This document shows, piece by piece, positions 58,639-64,000 of a stretch of DNA of 64,000 bases. The position numbers and the translations under genes are program-made. Numbering within the stretch: position 1 is the first letter of the stretch; every line of letters begins with the position of its first letter. Where the stretch lies: assembly GCA_949752795.1 (NCBI GenBank), contig OX457071.1, forward strand, positions 74,303,983-74,367,982. The letters are read 5' to 3'. Source of the DNA: Hyperoodon ampullatus (Eukaryota; Chordata; Mammalia; Artiodactyla; Ziphiidae). The notes below the pieces were generated by a model. The model did no database searches, was not told the DNA's origin, and saw only the letters and a list, made by a program, of their open reading frames with translations.

Positions 58639-60041
58639 ACTATTTTCCATGACATGTCCTTAGAGCTTGTTCTGTATGGTGTGGCTGTCTTGTGAACTTC
58701 TGTTTCTAAACTGTCAGCTTCCTAGCTGCCTTCCTACGTATTACATCCTTTTACCCTCTTTTTCTTGTATCCCAGAGTTTTATAATTTCGACTAGCATTG
58801 TTACGACTTGATTATCTTTCCCTCTTAGGTTGTGTTTCTTTCAGTCTTTAACATGAATTCCTAGTTGAAATCTCCCATGCTCTCCTTGAAATATTATTGC
58901 CACTTAACGTGGTAGGAGGCAGAGTTAGAGAGTCAGTCACAGGACCATTTGCCTCCAAAGCCTGTGCTCTTCCCACTACCCTGCATTCTGGAGAAGCTGA
59001 AATGCCTTGGGAAGTTTGCAGCCTAACTCCTTCCCAAAGATACTTGTCTAATTTTGAAACTTTGTTATATCATGTCTTTGTTTCCATGTGCAAATACACC
59101 TTTTCTTTCCCAAGAATGAAAAGAGAAGGACCACTCCTGAAAGATAGCAAACAGAATCTATACCCTGAGGATGAATCCAGCAAAGAGATGAATGAGGCAT
59201 CTGAAGATGCTGTGTTAAGGTCAGAGTTAATAAGCTGTCTGAGGCCTTTTTGTAAATATTTCTCCCGCACAAGAACTTACAGTGAACTTCTCATCTTCCT
59301 ACATGTCTCCATTTGAATAACCTCTGGCCAGAGGAGGAAGAAATGGTGTAGAAATAGGAGCCCATGTGAAGTGGCTGGTTGTTACCTTTGCAGTGGCAGC
59401 AGACTCCTGTAGGGTCTCTCCCTCAACCTTGTATGACGCTGGCAATCAGAGACCTGGGATATCTCTCAGCACAGATGCAGGAGATGATTTCCCAGGAAGC
59501 CAGAGCCGTCTCTCATCGAGAGGGCCAAATGTTCCACGTTCTAAAGGACATGGCTGAATGGCAGTGGTGGTGATCGTTTCCTTGATGTCGGCAGACAGTT
59601 TGGGGGTGCTTTTCAGTGACTGAGTGTATTAGGCCCTGATGTATCTGCCCTTGTGATAATTGGGGATCCATAAATACTTTCAGCAAATACGTTTGTTGTT
59701 TTGTTTTGAGCATTACATCTCTGGAGACTCTTGAGCTGGCCCCTATAGTCTTCTTTCTCTTTTTTCATTTTTAAAAAAACAACAGTCACACTTCTTCTGG
59801 AAACTCAACACTTTCAGGCATACTTTTCCTCTATTAATGTCTCATTTGAAGACAATTACATATTTAATAATGGTCCTACTTGACTATAATCCAACTATCT
59901 TCTGTGCAGCTTCAGACATGTTCACATTTTCCCGGTGGGAGACAGTCCAAGGGCATGTGTAGCTTCTGTATCGTGAAGTGTCACAATTTTGAGTTCAAGT
60001 TATCTGGATGGTGCCCGTTCTTCCGTTAGCTTGGATTCGAT
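58639..60041. other. Intergenic stretch, nothing recognised
   Basis: No recognised exon or repeat. A 139-codon frame (58897-59316) has no domain signature and is of chance length. Confidence 0.55.
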
Positions 60042-60121
60042 AATAAGCTTTTTTTTAAAAAAAATTATTTATTGTTGGCTGCGTTGGGTCTTCGTTGCTG
60101 CACGCGGGCTTTCTCTAGTTC
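60042..60121 (-). mobile_element. 5'-truncated CHR-type SINE, long form
   Basis: Only the last ~60 bp of the long form plus tail are present: rc of actagagaaagcccgcgtgcagcaacgaagacccaacgcagccaacaataa. The duplication ttagcttggattcgat / ttagcttggatttgat (60026-60041, 60123-60138) shows it inserted in this truncated state. Confidence 0.88.
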
Positions 60122-60138
60122 ATTAGCTTGGATTTGAT

Positions 60139-61029
60139 CAGGTTTAATTTCAACTCCTCACCCTCCAGCTTATGGGATAAATGATAAATGTAGCTTGTAT
60201 CTACCTGCTAGAGTGAAGTGGAATCAAGATCAAACTAGAAAGGGGGAAGGACATGTCCCTGAGCACATCGATTACTGGTGCAGAATATACACCAGGCCTT
60301 GTTGAGCAAGCTTAGTAGGATGAACAACAGAAACAGTCTCATGGCATCTCTTTGCTGCCTCACTTAGCTGGACGTGTTTGGTCAGCCACTATGGCTGGTT
60401 CAGATCCTGAGTCAGGGCCCCTTCAGAGAGTCCCTGAGGGAGGAATTCCCTGTTGGCGCTGGTGGCGGCACCAACGAAGGCATGGGCGGGAGGGTTTGAG
60501 GGGTGCTGGTGAGCAGGTTGGATGTGCGCGCTTGGTTCGGGCCCTGCTGCAATGTTGAACAGTCATAACTGTGGAACAGGCTGAGGCTTTTGTGACAGCA
60601 CAGCTGCCTTAAAACTTTCATTAGGTCCTTAACAATTTCATTTGCGGTCTTGTATCCAATGCCAGAAATCTTGTCTTATCCTTGATTTGCTTGGGGGAAT
60701 AGCCATGGCCATAACACCTTAGGTTTTTGTTTGTTTGTTTTTCAGATTTTGCCAGGAGTATCCTTCTATGGCTCTAAATCTTAGTTAAATAAGGTATTGT
60801 TTCTGGCATAGCCGGGAGCCTTTCGTTAATCTTCCCTTGACCCTTTGCTGCATTTCAGACCAGTGTGCTTTACAGTCGGAGGGCACCATCTTCATTTTTG
60901 TCTGCAGGATGAGGCAAAGGGACCATTGCACTCTGACCAACTGGGGTCAGGTCATGTGGCCAGTCCACTGCAACCACGTAGATTGGCAGGGGATCAATTC
61001 CATTCTAATTCCCAGCACTGAATTACCCG
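60139..61029. other. Intergenic stretch, nothing recognised
   Basis: No recognised gene or repeat. 60350-60560 is locally GC-richer, without a coding signature. Confidence 0.5.
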
Positions 61030-61560
61030 GTGTTCCTGACAACTCCCTGTGTTGGAGTTTCCCGAGACCACTTCCAGGTTAGTGGTTGGCTAGGACTCAG
61101 GACTCAGCATACGGTCATGCTTACAGCTCAGATATATTACAGGGAAAGAAGACAAAGCACAGTCAGCAAAGGGGAAAGGCACATGGGACAAAGTCTGGAG
61201 GAAGCCAGGCCAGCTTCCAAGACTCCTGTCCCTGTGGAGTCACACAGACGTACTTAGTTCCTCCAGCATCAAATGTGACAACGTGGGGAAAATGTTTTCT
61301 CCCAGGGAAGCTCATCGCTGACTCAGTGGCTGAGATTTATTGAGGGCTGGGCGTGTAGGCATCCTCTGCCTGGCGTGTACCAAAATTCCAGGCTCCTGGG
61401 AGTGAAGCAGGTGTTCAGCATAAACCAGATGATTTGCACAGATAGTTCAGGCCCATCGAGACACGCCTGTCAGGGAACAGTGGGGACACCCCCAAATCAA
61501 GTTCCTGGATGCTAGCCAAGGGTCAACCTTGCACACAGGGCTTTCCGAGGACAGTCTGAG
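61030..61560 (-). mobile_element. ERV-type LTR fragment
   Basis: Phrases cagatatattacagggaaagaagacaaagcacagtcagcaaagggg, ggagtcacacagacgtactta and ccaaaattccaggctcctgggagtgaagcaggtgttcagcataaacc recall a known mammalian LTR family in reverse orientation. Ends and family are uncertain. Confidence 0.55.
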
Positions 61561-61649
61561 GCTTCTACGTGAATTCTTTTCTGCATACACCCACATCACA
61601 TCTCCATCTCTAGCTCAGAACGTTCTCCTATACTCCAGGACCACATTTT

Positions 61650-61865
61650 TTTTTTTTTTTTTTTTTTTTTTTGCGGTACGCAGGCCTCTCACTGTTGTGG
61701 CCTCTCCGGTTGCGGAGCACAGGCTCCGGACGCGCAGGCTCAGCGCTCATGGCTCACGGGCCCAGCCGCTCCGCGGCACGTGGGATCTTCCTGGGCCGGG
61801 GAACAAACCCGCGCCCCCTGCATCGGCAGCGGACTCCCAACCACTGCGCCACCAGGGAAGCCCGC
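61650..61865 (-). mobile_element. CHR-type SINE, short GC-rich form
   Basis: T-run of about 27 bases, gcggtacgcaggcctctcactg, and a full body to ccaccagggaagcccgc. Flanks aggaccacatttt / agggccgcatttt. Confidence 0.97.
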
Positions 61866-61879
61866 AGGGCCGCATTTTG

Positions 61880-62700
61880 ATAGCCTTGGGTAATGTCTGC
61901 TAGGCTGGCCCTTTGGAACCTCAGGGTCAGTATATTCAGAACTGAAATAATCTTCCCCCAGAGTGTTCCTCACTTTCTTTTTCTGAGCTCAATGCTTCTG
62001 CCGTTCACCGGTTCCATCGAGGCAGGAACGGCCGATCCCCTTCCCCTGTGGGGAAGTCAGGTGGCACTGGCTTGCTGAGGATCGTTCCAAGGGGTCAGAA
62101 TGAACCTCTGCCTCATGGCTGTGAGGGCAGAGAGTCAAAGTTCAAGTACAAAACTGTGATCAATACACTGATAAGCCTCAGAGGTGGAGAACTGGGTTTA
62201 AATCGGGTGTCAGAACAGGAGGGATTGGAGAGACGGTCAAAAACCAGGAGCAATTAGTTCAATCCGATGAATGGGAGAGTGATCAGGAAAAATGCCTCCG
62301 ATGGTGGCCGTTCCCATAGCTGGTTGGTTGCTTGACTTGAGTTGGTGTATGTTTGATGGGGAGTCAGGCGCTAAAGAAAGGGCTGAGAAGGGGACAAATC
62401 AGAACCCAGATTCCTGCCTCTTTCCTCACATCCAGTTGAGCAGCCTACGTCCTTTGGAATCCTCATCGTCTCCTTCCCATTGTGTCAGGTCAGTGAGGGC
62501 GTGCTCATGTCCCACGTCACCCCTTAAGTGGCGGCAACCCCCCTGCGGTCTCTCAGGGCAGTCCTTCCACAGGCTCATTTGGGTGCCTCCCATGTCCACG
62601 TCCCCAGCTGTCTCCCTTACGTCCTCACTGTTCTTACAATAACACATAAGATCTTTATATTTTTGGCCTCTGCCTACCTTTCGCAACTTCATTTTCTACT
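61880..62700. other. Intergenic stretch, nothing recognised
   Basis: No recognised gene or repeat. Confidence 0.5.
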
Positions 62701-62759
62701 ATTTAGGGGGCCTCTCGGGGTCCTCACCTTGCCCTTTGCACTTCCAAGTTTGTGGCCGT

Positions 62760-63210
62760 GCTGTTCTCTCTTCCTGTGATGGCCTTTCTGGTTAACTCCT
62801 GTTTATCCTTTGACTCTCACCTCCAGCATCGCTTCTGCAAATGCTCCTCTTGTCCTGTCTCCAGGGCACAGCAGACACGAGATCTGGGACCTGCACTACT
62901 TCTTAGGGGCCCATGAAAATGTTTTAATTTCTTTAAAAATCATCAAAATATATACGTCTATGTAAATATGATGTAACCTGTATCACATTTATCATTATAC
63001 CAACACAGCAGTAGAATATAATTTTGACATTTTTTATGGAGGAAGGGGCCAAGGCAAAAGTGCCAGAATCCTGTCATCCCCCATTTAGGAGCTTCAGCTA
63101 CACTCTGTCTTCCCCTGAGAACTGTGAGCTTCTTGAAGTCATCCTCGGCCCCTAGCATGAGGCCAGGTACACAACAGGTCACTCTATGTATTTAATAAGT
63201 AATGGATAAA
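62760..63210 (+). mobile_element. L2 fragments
   Basis: Phrases ctgtttatcctttgactctcacctcc...tcctcttgtcctgtctcc and aactgtgagcttcttgaagtcatc...cccctagcatgaggccaggtacacaacagg. Confidence 0.65.
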
Positions 63211-63479
63211 AGTTTGGGTATGTAGGTAGACGCTGGCTTACAAATAGCTTGTATCAGTCCATTAAAAGTTGTTGGTAAGATTTTTTTTTGGAAATTCAGA
63301 ATACATTTACCATGGAAATAATATCACACGTTTGTACTCTGAGGCAAGAGGAAAAGGCTTCTGTTCCAGGCCAGCCCACAAAAATTTACATTACTCAGAA
63401 TGATCCTGAAATACGAGTTAAGCACAGTCAAAAGCAGAAAAACCCAACAGTCCTGGAAGTTAACAAAGAATGAAACTGA

Positions 63480-64000
63480 AGAAATATCGAAGTAAGTCAG
63501 AAAGAGAAAACCAAATACTGTATATTAATGCATATATGTGGAATCTAGAAAAATGGTATAGATGATATTATCTGTAAAGCAGAAATAGAGAGACAGACAT
63601 AGAGTACAAACGTATGGATACCAAGGGGGAAGGGGGAGTGGGATGAATTGGGAGATTGGGATTGACATATATACACTACTATGTATAAAATAGATAACTA
63701 GGGCACGTACCTGGTGTTCCAGTGGATAAGACTCGGCCCTCCCAATGCAGGGGGCCTGCGTTTGATCCCTGGTCGGGGAGTTAGATCCCACATGCCGCAA
63801 CTAAGAAGTCCGCATGCTGCAACTAAGACCCGGAGCAGCCTAAATAAATAAATAAATAAATAAATAAATATTTAAATATAAGTAAAATAAAATAGATAAC
63901 TAATGAGAACCTACTCTATGGCACAACAGGGAACTCTACTCGGTGCTCTGTGGTGACCTAAATGGGAAGGAAATCCAAAAAAGGGGATATATGTATACGT
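63480..64000 (+). mobile_element. Cetartiodactyl-type L1 3' end (runs off the window)
   Basis: Phrases gaagtaagtcagaaagagaaaaccaaatactg, catatgtggaatctagaaaaatgg, gagtacaaacgtatggataccaagggggaaggggg and ggcacaacagggaactctactcggtgctctg are the L1 3' UTR type of whales and ruminants. It is split by a SINE and continues past the right edge. Confidence 0.9.
63701..63888 (+). mobile_element. CHR-type SINE, older form
   Basis: gggcacgtacctggtgttccagtggataag, B box gtttgatccctgg, atgccgcaactaag repeats and an (AAAT)n tail. A perfect 14-bp duplication aaaatagataacta is at 63687-63700 and 63889-63902, inside the L1 3' UTR. Confidence 0.97.

Noticed and set aside
58897..59316. 139-codon frame downstream of RNF6
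   Set aside because: No domain, no splice context, and of chance length for a six-frame scan of this size.

Overview
The window is nuclear DNA of a mammal, almost certainly a cetacean. The evidence is about two dozen tRNA-derived SINEs of the CHR type (opening ggcttccctggtggcgcagtgg, internal B box ggttcgannccc, A-rich tail) in three forms. The short GC-rich form is about 200 bp and ends gcgtaccgcAAAA; it is typical of whales and dolphins. The long form is about 330 bp and ends acccaacgcagccAAAA. A third form, about 120-190 bp, is older. A cetartiodactyl-type L1 3' end at the right edge and many older L1M, L2, MIR, MaLR and hAT remnants fit the same picture. I cannot name the species.

Two protein-coding genes are supported, and they diverge from each other. 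CDK8 (Mediator kinase) lies on the minus strand. Only its first coding exon (31999-32126) is in the window, inside a CpG island at about 31.83-32.96 kb. Everything to its left (1-31998) is CDK8 intron 1, filled with L1, SINE, an old class-I-like endogenous retrovirus pol remnant (about 7.7-10.3 kb) and LTR fragments. RNF6 (RING-H2 E3 ubiquitin ligase) lies on the plus strand. Its CpG-island promoter is at about 46.24-47.11 kb, coding exons are at 49193-49385, 50283-50378 and 53631-55332, and a polyadenylation signal is at 56400. About 13 kb of repeat-rich intergenic DNA separates the two islands. The head-to-head CDK8/RNF6 order is the one I know from other mammals.

The most notable coding observation is a frame break in the last RNF6 exon. 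The long frame, which follows from the splice phase, stops at 55007, before the RING-H2 domain. The intact RING-H2 domain and normal C-terminus follow in another frame. The sequence confines the break to 54955-55006. It could be real or an assembly error.

Other points of interest are: two SINE insertions that seem to carry 3'-transduced flank inside target-site duplications, one of them nested with a younger SINE; a 5'-truncated SINE; a complete hAT element with 8-bp duplications and an internal hairpin; a pair of oppositely oriented ZNF143/STAF-like motifs at the CDK8 promoter; a pair of CCAAT boxes 40 bp apart at the RNF6 promoter; and a perfect 20-bp palindrome in the last RNF6 intron. I found no evidence of a wholly new biological system. 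Most long open frames here are shadows of CpG islands or SINEs.
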